From JAENVT01 sp031412355 (GTDB taxonomy: Bacteria > Actinomycetota > Acidimicrobiia > Acidimicrobiales > Ilumatobacteraceae), in contig JANOCR010000105.1 of the NCBI GenBank assembly GCA_031412355.1, forward strand, positions 1 through 36,751: DNA of 36,751 nt, read 5' to 3'. The translations under genes were made by a program, and so were the position numbers. Shown here one piece after another: positions 1-7,800 of the stretch (within the stretch, counting starts at the first letter, position 1; each line of letters starts with the position of its first letter). The notes beneath the pieces were generated by a model, which saw nothing but the letters and a program-made list of their open reading frames with translations, was not told the origin of the DNA and did no database searches.

Positions 1-333
1 CTCGATACCAAGCCCGTAGCCGTGCGTGATGCCGAATTGCGAATAGTCCTCGCCGGGCACGAACTCGAGCATCGCGGCCTGCGACTCAGCGGACAGCAGC
101 GTCCCGTCGGTCAGAGCAGCGACGAAGCGCAGCAGATCGCGACCCGTGGACTGCAGCCCGCCGGCCGGGCCACCGAGCGACGGGTGGTCGGACAGCACGA
201 CGGTGAGACCCGCGAACACCACGGCCCGCCCGGCTTTGTCCATCGCACGCATCGTTGCCGCAAGTGGGGTACGCCCCTCGTGCAGACCCTCGCGGTAGCG
301 CATCACGATGAACCGCGCGTAGTCGACGCCGGC
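1..333 (-). pseudogene. Chimeric remnant: MMPL/RND transporter fragment fused in frame to serine beta-lactamase fragment (partial)
   Basis: Reading the minus strand, one open frame first encodes about 48 residues typical of the MMPL/RND exporter membrane domain (AGVDYARFIVMRYREG, then AGRAVVFAGLTVV; about 190-333). It then continues without a frame change into a piece typical of class C-like serine hydrolases (GGPAGGLQSTGRDLLRF, then TDGTLLSAESQAAML; about 1-190), which runs off the left edge. There is no start codon ahead of the MMPL part, and the frame hits a stop at 382-384. The SxxK active-site region of a beta-lactamase and all other MMPL segments are absent. Both halves are recognised from family motifs; that they were joined by deletion is inference. 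It could also be an assembly chimera. Confidence 0.6.
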
Positions 334-441
334 TCGCCCTTGACGTGTCGAAGGAACCGGGACGGGAGTGGTGAAGTTGTGTCATGGATGAACCATGAAC
401 CACCGGTTGAGAACCGGTTGAGCTGCGGACTCGTGCCGCGA

Positions 442-1494
442 TCAGCGACGCGGAGCGCGCGCCCCTTGCACGAGCATGCCGACGAAGGCTGCGGTCCAGG
501 CACCTAGCGCGACGGCAAGCGTGACCTTCGGGGCCCATTCGAGGGCGTCGAGCTCGACGACAGTGCGCATCTTGAACGTGGCGACGCCGTACATGCCGAG
601 CGGGAAAACCAGTGCCCAGTAAGAGGGGTGGTATCGAAGCGGGACCTTGCGGACGATGTGGCGCCATACCCCGATCGCAACCATGAGGGGGAACCAGAAC
701 GTGGCTGTGGCCCACGCCAGTGTGACGAGGCCTTCGATCAATGGTGCAAGCCGGTCGACGCGCGGCGACACACTGCGGGCTGCGAGGAGGTTGGACCCGG
801 CGAGGACGGTGATCGCGACCGCACCGGCCGCGACCCACGCGGGCGGGTCGGCTTCGGTCGGTTCGAGCGACTGGAATGTCCAACGCAGAAACACCATGGT
901 CATGACGATCAGGTAGAGGACGAGGCCGAGGCAGAAGGTGGCTATGCACGCAAAGGCGAGGAGATCGTTCGTGTCATGGCCGAGCAGCAGGGCGCCGAGA
1001 ACCGCGATCGATTCGGTGGACACGGTGAGTAGGAACCAGGAGCCGTTGATGCCGGCTCCCAGTGCCGGCTTGTCGTGGCGAAGGACATCGGCGATCAGCG
1101 TCGAGTACACGAGCAGCACGTACAACGGCAGGCTGCACCACCACAGGATCTCGGCGAGGGTCCACCAGCCGTGGATTAGCGCCGATGCGCTGCCGAGGAC
1201 GTTGGTGCCGGCGACAATGGTGAGGAACGCGAATCCCTTTGCGTGGCTGGTGAGGTCGGCGACGAGCAGATCTGTGAACACGACCAGTCGGATGACGATC
1301 AACACAACGAGCACGGCGTATGCGGCTGCGGTGACGAGGTAGAGGCTTTCAGCGAGCCAGACGATCGTTTGTTGCTTGGCGGCGATAGCGATGATCCCGG
1401 TCGCCATCACGAGAGCGAAGTAGCCAGGGAACAGCATCGAAACCGGGTTGACGCGGGGCTGAGGCCCAGCCGGCGTCGTCCCGAGAGCCGTCAT
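442..1494 (-). CDS. TDT-family (TehA/SLAC1-like) membrane transporter
   Basis: This 350-aa protein has about ten hydrophobic segments and the FPGYFALVMATGI opening typical of the tellurite-resistance/dicarboxylate transporter (TDT) family. Members move anions such as dicarboxylates, sulfite or chloride. The substrate cannot be read from the sequence. I chose the ATG at 1494 because it forms an ATGA overlap with the stop of the 67-aa gene upstream and places the start close to the first membrane segment; a longer open frame upstream has no support. It is the last gene of the redox operon, so exporting or importing an anion that the Mo enzyme makes or uses is a reasonable inference. Family assignment is firm; role is open. 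Confidence 0.85.
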   Translation of the reverse strand: MTALGTTPAGPQPRVNPVSMLFPGYFALVMATGIIAIAAKQQTIVWLAESLYLVTAAAYAVLVVLIVIRLVVFTDLLVADLTSHAKGFAFLTIVAGTNVLGSASALIHGWWTLAEILWWCSLPLYVLLVYSTLIADVLRHDKPALGAGINGSWFLLTVSTESIAVLGALLLGHDTNDLLAFACIATFCLGLVLYLIVMTMVFLRWTFQSLEPTEADPPAWVAAGAVAITVLAGSNLLAARSVSPRVDRLAPLIEGLVTLAWATATFWFPLMVAIGVWRHIVRKVPLRYHPSYWALVFPLGMYGVATFKMRTVVELDALEWAPKVTLAVALGAWTAAFVGMLVQGARAPRR

Positions 1495-1694
1495 GGTCGG
1501 AGGTAACGCAGGAAGGCCGCGGCGAACACGAACAGGACGACGGAGACCCCGGCGGTTGCCCAAGCGAGCGACTCGGTATCGGTCTGGAATGCCTCGACGG
1601 CGACGGTGACCAGGAAAACCTGGAATGCAACGAGGGTGATGACGTAGAGCACGACAGCCGACGACGTGCTGCGCCCGCGGGTCGAGATCTTCAT
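1491..1694 (-). CDS. Small two-helix membrane protein of the redox operon
   Basis: This 67-aa protein has a basic N-terminus (MKISTRGR), a hydrophobic helix around residues 12-34, a short polar loop and a second helix around residues 45-63, ending in RYLRP. Its start overlaps the Rieske stop (ATGA) and its stop overlaps the TDT start (ATGA), so it is very likely translated. I do not recognise a family. Size and position recall small accessory subunits of membrane redox complexes, for example anchors or assembly factors. That role is inference from context only. Confidence 0.7.
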   Translation of the reverse strand: MKISTRGRSTSSAVVLYVITLVAFQVFLVTVAVEAFQTDTESLAWATAGVSVVLFVFAAAFLRYLRP

Positions 1695-2200
1695 GTCGGC
1701 CGCCCGATCGCCCAGATCATGCCGTCGTCTCGGACCTCGAGGTCGATGCGACCGAGTGCCCGGGTGGGTGGGCCGGAGATGACCGAACCGGTACGCGCTT
1801 CGAAGTTTCCCCCGTGGCACGGGCAGTGCCAGCGCTGCCGGTCGTGCTGATAGAACACAACGCAGCCGAGATGCGTGCATTTCTGGCTGAAGGCGACAAC
1901 CTCGGTGTCGTCGAGGCGGACGAGAATCGCCGGGTCGTCTTCTTCCGGGTAGTGGAACAAGAATGTGCTGCCGACCTCGACGGCGGCAAGCTCGATGATT
2001 GCGCGTGGTTCGCCGGCGTTGATGCTGCGCAGTTGGGTCCACGCAGCGATCCCCACGTTGGCTGCTGCCATCGTGCCGGCACCGAGCACAAGGTAGCGGG
2101 CGAACTCGCGGCGGGTGACTTCTTCCTCGGACAACGCCTCGTACGGAAAGTCGCGCTTCCAGGGTGGTGCGACGGGGGTTGATTCGATGTCGTTGTTCAT
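1691..2200 (-). CDS. Rieske [2Fe-2S] protein with twin-arginine membrane anchor
   Basis: This 169-aa protein contains the full Rieske signature: CTHLGC at residues 108-113 and CPCHGG at 126-131. It therefore has Cys108/His110 and Cys126/His129 as cluster ligands and Cys113/Cys128 as the usual disulfide pair, followed by the GPPTRAL loop. Near residues 29-36 it has TRREFARY ahead of a hydrophobic stretch, which fits an uncleaved Tat signal anchor as in cytochrome bc1/b6f Rieske proteins. The Fe-S domain should then face the outside of the membrane. No cytochrome b of bc1 type is encoded nearby, so its partner is probably the b-type subunit at 5063-6100. It overlaps both neighbours by ATGA. Confidence 0.9.
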   Translation of the reverse strand: MNNDIESTPVAPPWKRDFPYEALSEEEVTRREFARYLVLGAGTMAAANVGIAAWTQLRSINAGEPRAIIELAAVEVGSTFLFHYPEEDDPAILVRLDDTEVVAFSQKCTHLGCVVFYQHDRQRWHCPCHGGNFEARTGSVISGPPTRALGRIDLEVRDDGMIWAIGRPT

Positions 2201-2835
2201 GATGTTGCCTGCAGTGAGTCGAGGTCGAATGGGTCGTCGAGCCAGGTCGCCGCGACCCCCGCCACCACGTCGAGCGGGCCCCGGAGCGCTTCGTCGATGA
2301 CGGTGTACACCTTGGTGCGAACCTCCTGCCGGCCGAACATGAAGTCGCGAAACAGCGAACCACGGCGGGTCTCGTCGAACACCTCGATCGTGCCGTACCA
2401 CAGTGCTTCGCTCGGGCACACGGAGGCGCACATCGGAGCGAGGCCTTCGGACGTGCGGTCGGTGCACATGTCGCACTTCATCATCTGGTCGAAGTCGGCC
2501 ATGTACTTCGGCACCCCGAACGGGCAGGCGAGCACGCAATTGGAGCAGCCGATGCAACGAGGCTTGCTTGCCGATTGCACGACGCCTTCTTCGGTCTGCT
2601 TGATCGCATCGGCCGGGCACACCTGCGCGCACGTCGGGTCCTCGCAGTGCATGCACACCATCGGCGCGGTCTGGGTGGTGGTCGAACGGTCGACGCGCTC
2701 AAGGTGGATCAGCGACTGACCGCGGTGGGTTCCGCATTCGGCGCAGGCCTGCACACATGCTTCACAGCCGATGCATCGACTCTGATCGATCACGAACACC
2801 GGGTGATCGTCGATGCCGAAGCGCCCGGACGTCAT
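2197..2835 (-). CDS. Four-cluster [4Fe-4S] ferredoxin-type electron-transfer subunit (DmsB/NrfC/FdhB-like)
   Basis: This 212-aa protein has sixteen cysteines in the arrangement of DMSO-reductase-family electron-transfer subunits. The groups are C21/C24/C27/C31, C61/C64/C69/C73, C94/C97/C100/C104 and C121/C124/C136/C140, enough for four [4Fe-4S] clusters. Such subunits form a wire between a molybdopterin catalytic subunit and a membrane quinone or cytochrome b subunit. There is no signal peptide, which agrees with a cytoplasmic location beside the Mo subunit. Its start overlaps the Mo-subunit stop by ATGA, and its stop overlaps the Rieske start the same way. Family assignment is firm; the overall reaction is unknown. 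Confidence 0.92.
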   Translation of the reverse strand: MTSGRFGIDDHPVFVIDQSRCIGCEACVQACAECGTHRGQSLIHLERVDRSTTTQTAPMVCMHCEDPTCAQVCPADAIKQTEEGVVQSASKPRCIGCSNCVLACPFGVPKYMADFDQMMKCDMCTDRTSEGLAPMCASVCPSEALWYGTIEVFDETRRGSLFRDFMFGRQEVRTKVYTVIDEALRGPLDVVAGVAATWLDDPFDLDSLQATS

Positions 2836-5063
2836 GGATGCCGCTCGTGTAGATCGAAGTCGCGAGCATCGGTGGTGGTCCCGTGCCCGCCGGCGAGTTC
2901 AACGCGCACCGCGGCGACCTTGAACTCAGGCATCTTCGACAGCGGGTCGACGGCACGGTTCGTGAGCTGATTCGCGGCCTGGTGACCCGGCCAGTGGTAT
3001 GGGATGAACACGGTGTCGGGCCGGATGGTGTTGACCACATGGGCCGGAAGCCTGATCGAGCCGCGCCGCGAGGTGACCGTGACCAGATCGCCGTCGGCGA
3101 CGCCGAGCGGTTCGGCAAGTTTCGGGTGCATCTCGCACAGCGGTTCCGGGTATTGCGCAACGAGCGCCGCGATGCGCCGGGTCTGGGTACCCGACAGGTA
3201 CTGCGAGACCACCCGGCCGGTCGTCAACAACACCGGGTAATCGGCATCGACAACCTCAGCCGACAACTTGTACGGCACGGGGTGGAAGCGGGCTTTGCCG
3301 TCAGGATGGAAGAACTTGCCGCCTTCGTACAGCCTCGGGGTGCCAGGGTGGCCGGCCTCGGGGACCGGCCAGAACATGCCCATCTCGTCCTCGATGCGTT
3401 GCCAGGTTGCTCCGGTGTAGTCGGCGGTTCCGCCGCTGCTGGCCCGGCACAACTCATCGAAGATCTCCTCGGTGTTCGTGTACGGGAAGTACTCGCTCTT
3501 GCCCAGACGTTCGGCGATGTCGAGCAGGATCTCCCAATCACGGCGCGCCTCGCCCGGTGGGGTGACGGCGGCGTTGATCTTGATGATCCGTCCCTCTCCG
3601 CTGGTCGAGGTGCCTTCGTCCTCCTCGTGCAGTGATCCGGGCAGCACGACGTTTGCGTGATGTGCCGATTCGGAGAGGAAGAAGTCGATGACCCCGTAGA
3701 ACTCGAGCTTGTCGAGTGCCTGGCGGGTGAAGTTCGTATCGGGCGCCGATACCGCCGGATTGAAGCAGATCGACAACAGCCCCTTGATCGTCCCGTCGTG
3801 GATCGCCTCGATCAGTTCCTGCGCCGGCAGGCCTTTGCCAGGGATGTCGGACTCGTCGCACTTCCACACCCTGGCCACCTCGGCGCGGTGCTCAGGGTTG
3901 GTGATGTCGCGATTGCCGGGCAGTTGGTCGCACTTGTGCCCGTGCTCGCGTCCGCCCTGGCCGTTGCCCTGCCCGGTGATGGTCGAGACGCCGCAGCCAG
4001 GCTTGCCGAACTTGCCAGTGGCGAGTCCGAGGTTGATCGCCGCGAGCACGTTGTCGACCCCCTTGGTGTGCTGCTCGATCCCTCGGGCGTGCAGCATCAT
4101 CCCCGTGGCCGACGTACCCCACAGCTCTGCGGCCTCCTCGATGCGAGCTGCCGGCACACCGGTGATGCCGGCAGCCCAGGCCGGCGTCATCCCGGTGACG
4201 GCCGCAGCAGCGTCGTCGAAGTTCAGTGTGTGGGCGTCGATGAAGTCGTGGTCGAGCCAGTCGTGATCGATCAGTACGTGCAGGACGGCACCGAACAGAG
4301 CCGAGTCGGTGCCCGGCCGCACCGGGAGGAACAGGTCGGCTGTGCGTGCGAGAGGCACGACACGTGGGTCCTGCACGATGAGCTTGGCGCCACGGTCGCG
4401 CGCACGCCAGATGTAGCTCGTCGTGATCGGGAACGTTTCGGCGACGTTCGAGCCTGCGACCCACACGACGTCGGCGAGCGGGATGTCGCTCCACGGGTTG
4501 GGCGCCCTGTCGACGCCCAGTGCCTTCTTGTTTCCGGTGCCGGCAGACACCATGCAGTAGCGGCCGTTGTAATCCAGATTGGCGGTGTGCAACGCGAGTC
4601 GGGCGAACTTGCCGACGAGGTAGCTCTTCTCGTTCGTGAGCGAGACCCCCGACAGCATTGCGAACGCGTCGTCGCCGTATGCGGCCTGGATTCGCCGGAT
4701 CTCGGACACGACGCGGTCGAGCGCCTGATCCCACGACACACGGCGGAATCCGCCGGGCTCGGTTTCGTCGCGCACCATCGGATGCAACAACCGGTCCGGG
4801 TGACCGCCTTGCAAGTAGCGCTTCACGCCTTTCGGACAGAGTTTGCCTTCGTTGAACGGGAACTCGTACCAGGGCTCGAACCCGACCACCTTGTTGTCGT
4901 GAACCTTCAGCTTGATGCCACATTGCTGACCGCAGAAGCAACAGTGTGTGTTCACGACCTTGTCGACCTGGAGGCCTGCTTCCCATCCCCCGGGTGGGGC
5001 TTCGTTGAGGTGTGGCCCGTATCGGGCGATGAGCTCCTCGTCAGTGATCGGTGGTCGTGCCAT
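2832..5063 (-). CDS. Molybdopterin oxidoreductase catalytic subunit (NapA/NasC/FdhF-like)
   Basis: This 743-aa protein belongs to the DMSO reductase superfamily. Residues 41-48 (CCFCGQQC) with Cys76 (KLCPKG) form the N-terminal [4Fe-4S] site in the C-x2-C-x3-C-x27-C spacing of nitrate reductases and formate dehydrogenases. Cys170 in DYNGRYCMVSA occupies the Mo-ligand position of NapA/Fdh-type enzymes. A molybdopterin-dinucleotide-binding C-terminal domain follows (LLTTGRVVSQYLSGTQTRR, near residue 610). No Tat signal is present, so it should be cytoplasmic. I chose ATG 5063 because it overlaps the upstream stop (TGATG) and is close to the Fe-S motif; the frame remains open upstream. Nitrate, formate or another oxyanion are all possible substrates. 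Confidence 0.9.
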   Translation of the reverse strand: MARPPITDEELIARYGPHLNEAPPGGWEAGLQVDKVVNTHCCFCGQQCGIKLKVHDNKVVGFEPWYEFPFNEGKLCPKGVKRYLQGGHPDRLLHPMVRDETEPGGFRRVSWDQALDRVVSEIRRIQAAYGDDAFAMLSGVSLTNEKSYLVGKFARLALHTANLDYNGRYCMVSAGTGNKKALGVDRAPNPWSDIPLADVVWVAGSNVAETFPITTSYIWRARDRGAKLIVQDPRVVPLARTADLFLPVRPGTDSALFGAVLHVLIDHDWLDHDFIDAHTLNFDDAAAAVTGMTPAWAAGITGVPAARIEEAAELWGTSATGMMLHARGIEQHTKGVDNVLAAINLGLATGKFGKPGCGVSTITGQGNGQGGREHGHKCDQLPGNRDITNPEHRAEVARVWKCDESDIPGKGLPAQELIEAIHDGTIKGLLSICFNPAVSAPDTNFTRQALDKLEFYGVIDFFLSESAHHANVVLPGSLHEEDEGTSTSGEGRIIKINAAVTPPGEARRDWEILLDIAERLGKSEYFPYTNTEEIFDELCRASSGGTADYTGATWQRIEDEMGMFWPVPEAGHPGTPRLYEGGKFFHPDGKARFHPVPYKLSAEVVDADYPVLLTTGRVVSQYLSGTQTRRIAALVAQYPEPLCEMHPKLAEPLGVADGDLVTVTSRRGSIRLPAHVVNTIRPDTVFIPYHWPGHQAANQLTNRAVDPLSKMPEFKVAAVRVELAGGHGTTTDARDFDLHERHP

Positions 5064-6100
5064 CAGCCGAACCCTCCTACTCGCGCCGATTGGGCGAGGG
5101 TGACCTGCGCGCGCCGGCAACGCGGACACGTGTCCTGATAGTTGCCGCCGCCGTCGATCGTGTAGTCGAACCCCACCTGTGGGAGCACTTCTTTGAGATC
5201 TGCGATCTGCTGGGCGCTCGCGAACGGTTCGCCGCAGCGACGACAGAGTGCGGGTTCGCCTTCGTCGTTGGCGAGCTTGTAGTACGCGACACCGAGGTTT
5301 CCCGGGCGTTGGAAGATGTGGAAGAGCTTGCCGAACGGCAGGTACATCAACCCGAGGATCACCGTCAGTGCGTGGATCGTGTTCAGCGCCGAGTAGTAGC
5401 GGCCCTCGAGCCACACGCTCGACACCGTCAAGAACAGGCCCGAGACCGAAACGGCGAACAGCCCGGCAAGGGCGAGGAAATCGCCGGAGCGTTCGGTCGC
5501 CAACGCGCCCGGGTCACGCAGCCGGCGGCGAAGAAAGATGAATACTCCGCCGAGCACGAGCACGGCGGCGATGTCGAGGGCGTGGAAGATGAGCCATCCG
5601 ATGATGCTCTCGGCGTCGAAATGGAGTGTGCCGATCCGAGAGACGTAAACCTGGTAGCGGTTGGCCCGTTGGCCGACACTCTCGAAGTGCAACAAGCCGA
5701 GGGTGAGCGGGATGGTCACCAGACCGGCGAGGATGCAACCCCAGAACACCAGTTGGTGGGCGAGCCAGCGCGCCCGAGACCGGCGACGGATGAAACCTTG
5801 CGTCAACAGGTGGGTCGCGACGAGCGACGGCAGGGCCGCGGCGTTTCGGGCCTTGCGTTTCCGGAACGCCTCCCAGCCACGGCGGTTGAGCATTGCTGTC
5901 GGCGGACGACGAAGCCAGACGGCGTAGCGGTAGACCACGCCGAACACAGCGAAGATGACGCCGAAGAGGTAGCCGACGAGCGCCGCGTCGAACCAGACGA
6001 GACCATCGCTGCCGATGAACGTCAGTGCGAGCACGACCGCGACTCCGATGACACCCCACGCCAGCCCGCGGCGGTCCAGATGGTTCGGAGAACGACTCAT
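5063..6100 (-). CDS. Cytochrome-b-like membrane subunit (NarI/HdrE/DsrM-like) with C-terminal CxxC pairs
   Basis: This 345-aa protein has about six hydrophobic segments. Histidines inside or beside them (AHQLVFWG, IFHALDIA, TIHALTVILG, KLFHIFQRP) are placed as in NarI/HdrE-type di-heme quinol-oxidising subunits. After the last helix a soluble tail carries LCRRCGEPF and, about 45 residues later, CPRCRRAQ: two CxxC pairs that could hold zinc or an Fe-S/rubredoxin-like centre. It lies directly upstream of the Mo subunit (1-nt TGATG overlap) and directly downstream of the RIC gene (also TGATG). The likely role is to pass electrons between the membrane pool and the ferredoxin/Mo subunits. The CxxC tail is unusual for NarI and I do not recognise it. 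Confidence 0.8.
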   Translation of the reverse strand: MSRSPNHLDRRGLAWGVIGVAVVLALTFIGSDGLVWFDAALVGYLFGVIFAVFGVVYRYAVWLRRPPTAMLNRRGWEAFRKRKARNAAALPSLVATHLLTQGFIRRRSRARWLAHQLVFWGCILAGLVTIPLTLGLLHFESVGQRANRYQVYVSRIGTLHFDAESIIGWLIFHALDIAAVLVLGGVFIFLRRRLRDPGALATERSGDFLALAGLFAVSVSGLFLTVSSVWLEGRYYSALNTIHALTVILGLMYLPFGKLFHIFQRPGNLGVAYYKLANDEGEPALCRRCGEPFASAQQIADLKEVLPQVGFDYTIDGGGNYQDTCPRCRRAQVTLAQSARVGGFG

Positions 6101-6822
6101 CAGCGCACCGCTACATCGATTCGCTCGGCCTCCATCTGCAGCACCATCGGGAACAGTACGTTGTTTTCCTTGTGGATGTGCAGGTGCGTGTCGGCCTCCA
6201 GATCTGCCAACGCGGCGAAACACGCCACGTACGACGCGCAACCGTCGGCGGGCGTTGTGTAGCCGTCGGTCAAATGATGCAGTCGCGCCAGCAGGCCACC
6301 GACGGCGTCGTGCTCGCTCATCATCACCGAGATCGGGTTCTGCAGCGACCCGCAGTGAAACGATGGCACTCCGGTCGAGGTCGCCAACTCCCGAATCATC
6401 GGGAACAACACGCGCTCCTCTTTCGTCATGTGTGGCTCGAGGTCGGCGCGCGCCTCCGCGAAGCACGCCGCGATGTCGACGAGTTCGGGATGCCGGGAGC
6501 CGTGAACAGACATGATCTTGTCGAGGAGCGCGGTCACCCTGGGCATCTCGTCCCACAGATAGCGGTGGTGGGTGGCCTCGATGTGATCGACGAGGACGTC
6601 CGGCGTCATCGTCACCCACTCAGCGGAGCCCGAGATCGCTCCCACCTCCGACAACTCGGCGGCGGTCGCGACGGGGTCCAAGCCGATCAGCGCGCACGCG
6701 TCGCCAAGCGAGCGCCCACCGCCGCAGCAGTAATCCAAACCGCGACGCTCGAACTCGCGCGCCAACTGAGGAAAGGTGTCCACAGCCTCGGCCAACGTCG
6801 TCGACACATCGATCTTCACCAT
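6100..6822 (-). CDS. ric: RIC-family di-iron protein for Fe-S cluster repair (ScdA/YtfE-like)
   Basis: This 240-aa protein has the ScdA_N domain (residues 1-60) with its hallmark DYCCGGGRSL around Cys32-Cys33. A hemerythrin-like four-helix domain follows, with spaced His/Glu ligands (DHIEATHHRY, PHMTKEERVLFP, SEHDAVGG, HLHIHKENNVLFP). Family members restore Fe-S clusters damaged by nitric oxide or oxidants. I chose the ATG at 6822 because a strong AGGAG lies at 6829-6833; an ATG eight codons upstream would bury that site. Its position at the head of a set of genes rich in Fe-S clusters fits a protective role under nitrosative or low-oxygen conditions. Confidence 0.93.
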   Translation of the reverse strand: MVKIDVSTTLAEAVDTFPQLAREFERRGLDYCCGGGRSLGDACALIGLDPVATAAELSEVGAISGSAEWVTMTPDVLVDHIEATHHRYLWDEMPRVTALLDKIMSVHGSRHPELVDIAACFAEARADLEPHMTKEERVLFPMIRELATSTGVPSFHCGSLQNPISVMMSEHDAVGGLLARLHHLTDGYTTPADGCASYVACFAALADLEADTHLHIHKENNVLFPMVLQMEAERIDVAVR

Positions 6823-6859
6823 TTGCTTCTCCTTCTCGAATGACACGGACGGGATCGGT

Positions 6860-7681
6860 TCACCACATCACGCCCGCAGCCGTCACCGCGACCAGCGCAA
6901 GTCCGATGGCCATTTGTCGCAGACCGACCTGCTTTGCCGGAGCCGGCGCGCGACGAACCCACGTGGATTGCAGGGCTGCCACGCTGACGATCCCTACAAG
7001 ACCGAGCAACAGTCGATGATCGGCGATCACCGCTGCCGCTGCAACCACCACGCTGACCACCTGGGCCAGGTCGCTCTGCCACACCGGTCCCTGACCACGG
7101 CGCAGGCGCATGATCTGTACCCGAACGAACGGGATCGCACCGACGGCGCGAGCGGCCAGTACAAGCCAGACACCAGCGGCAAGACCGTTGTCGCGCCCCG
7201 CTGCAAGCACGATCGATGCCGCGACCGAAGCAATACCAATGGCACCACACAGTTCTGGCACCAACCGGCGGCCGCGGCTGCGAATGTCGAAGGACAGTTC
7301 GAGCGCAACCAATGGCCCCGCGACAAGGACTGGAGCCAGCCAGGACCACCCAGCGAGCGCAACGGCCAGAGCGACGGCCCACCCGAGCACGCTCAGCTCC
7401 ACGATCGCAATCCGCAGAGCCAGGCGCGAGCGGTCGAGCCAACGGCCGCGGCGAATGTCGACCGCCACCAGCTTGAGCGGCGTCCGCACCAAGAACGCTG
7501 TGAACGCCGCCACCCCTAACGCCAGACCGGCACCCGACCATCCGACGACCAGACCGAGCAGCACCGGCTCCAGGGTCAACCCCCAGCCACCGTGTTCACT
7601 CGGCATGGCAACCGCGCACCACCCGCCGCGCTCGACCACATCACCCGACATCGGCCGCACAACTCCGGCAGGACGCGTCAT
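6860..7681 (-). CDS. YwiC-like multi-pass membrane protein
   Basis: This 273-aa, mostly hydrophobic protein has the SEHGGWGLTLEPVLLGL opening motif of the YwiC-like family (compare the usual PHGAWAM/HGAW start) and about eight membrane segments; PFVRVQIMR lies in a central loop. Function is unknown, but in Bacillus subtilis ywiC sits in the nitrate-respiration region near fnr and narG, to my recollection. I chose ATG 7681, about 26 codons before the conserved motif; a start nearer the motif is possible. It is 37 nt upstream of RIC on the same strand and is probably the first gene of the operon. Its presence hints at nitrogen-oxide or anaerobic respiration. Confidence 0.75.
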   Translation of the reverse strand: MTRPAGVVRPMSGDVVERGGWCAVAMPSEHGGWGLTLEPVLLGLVVGWSGAGLALGVAAFTAFLVRTPLKLVAVDIRRGRWLDRSRLALRIAIVELSVLGWAVALAVALAGWSWLAPVLVAGPLVALELSFDIRSRGRRLVPELCGAIGIASVAASIVLAAGRDNGLAAGVWLVLAARAVGAIPFVRVQIMRLRRGQGPVWQSDLAQVVSVVVAAAAVIADHRLLLGLVGIVSVAALQSTWVRRAPAPAKQVGLRQMAIGLALVAVTAAGVMW

Positions 7682-7800
7682 CTCGACTCGCACACTTTGA
7701 GACTCATGGATCCAACCAATGGAGGCTAGGGACCAAGGACCCTTCACCAAGCGCGAGACATCGAGATGTGCGAGAGTGGCGCATCGAGGAGGACTGATCC
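7682..7800. other. Intergenic region upstream of redox operon
   Basis: This is the presumed promoter region of the minus-strand redox operon. I looked for an FNR/DNR-type palindrome (TTGAT-N4-ATCAA) and did not find a convincing one. On the plus side a GAGGAGG motif at about 7784-7790 precedes the SARP remnant. Confidence 0.4.

Noticed and set aside
3657..5138. Long open frame on the plus strand opposite the Mo-enzyme gene
   Set aside because: It is antisense to a gene with complete Fe-S and Mo-ligand motifs. Long antisense frames are normal in DNA of this GC content, and the translation shows no family motifs.
7682..7800. Possible FNR/DNR-type site upstream of the redox operon
   Set aside because: Expected from gene content, but no TTGAT-N4-ATCAA-like palindrome is visible.
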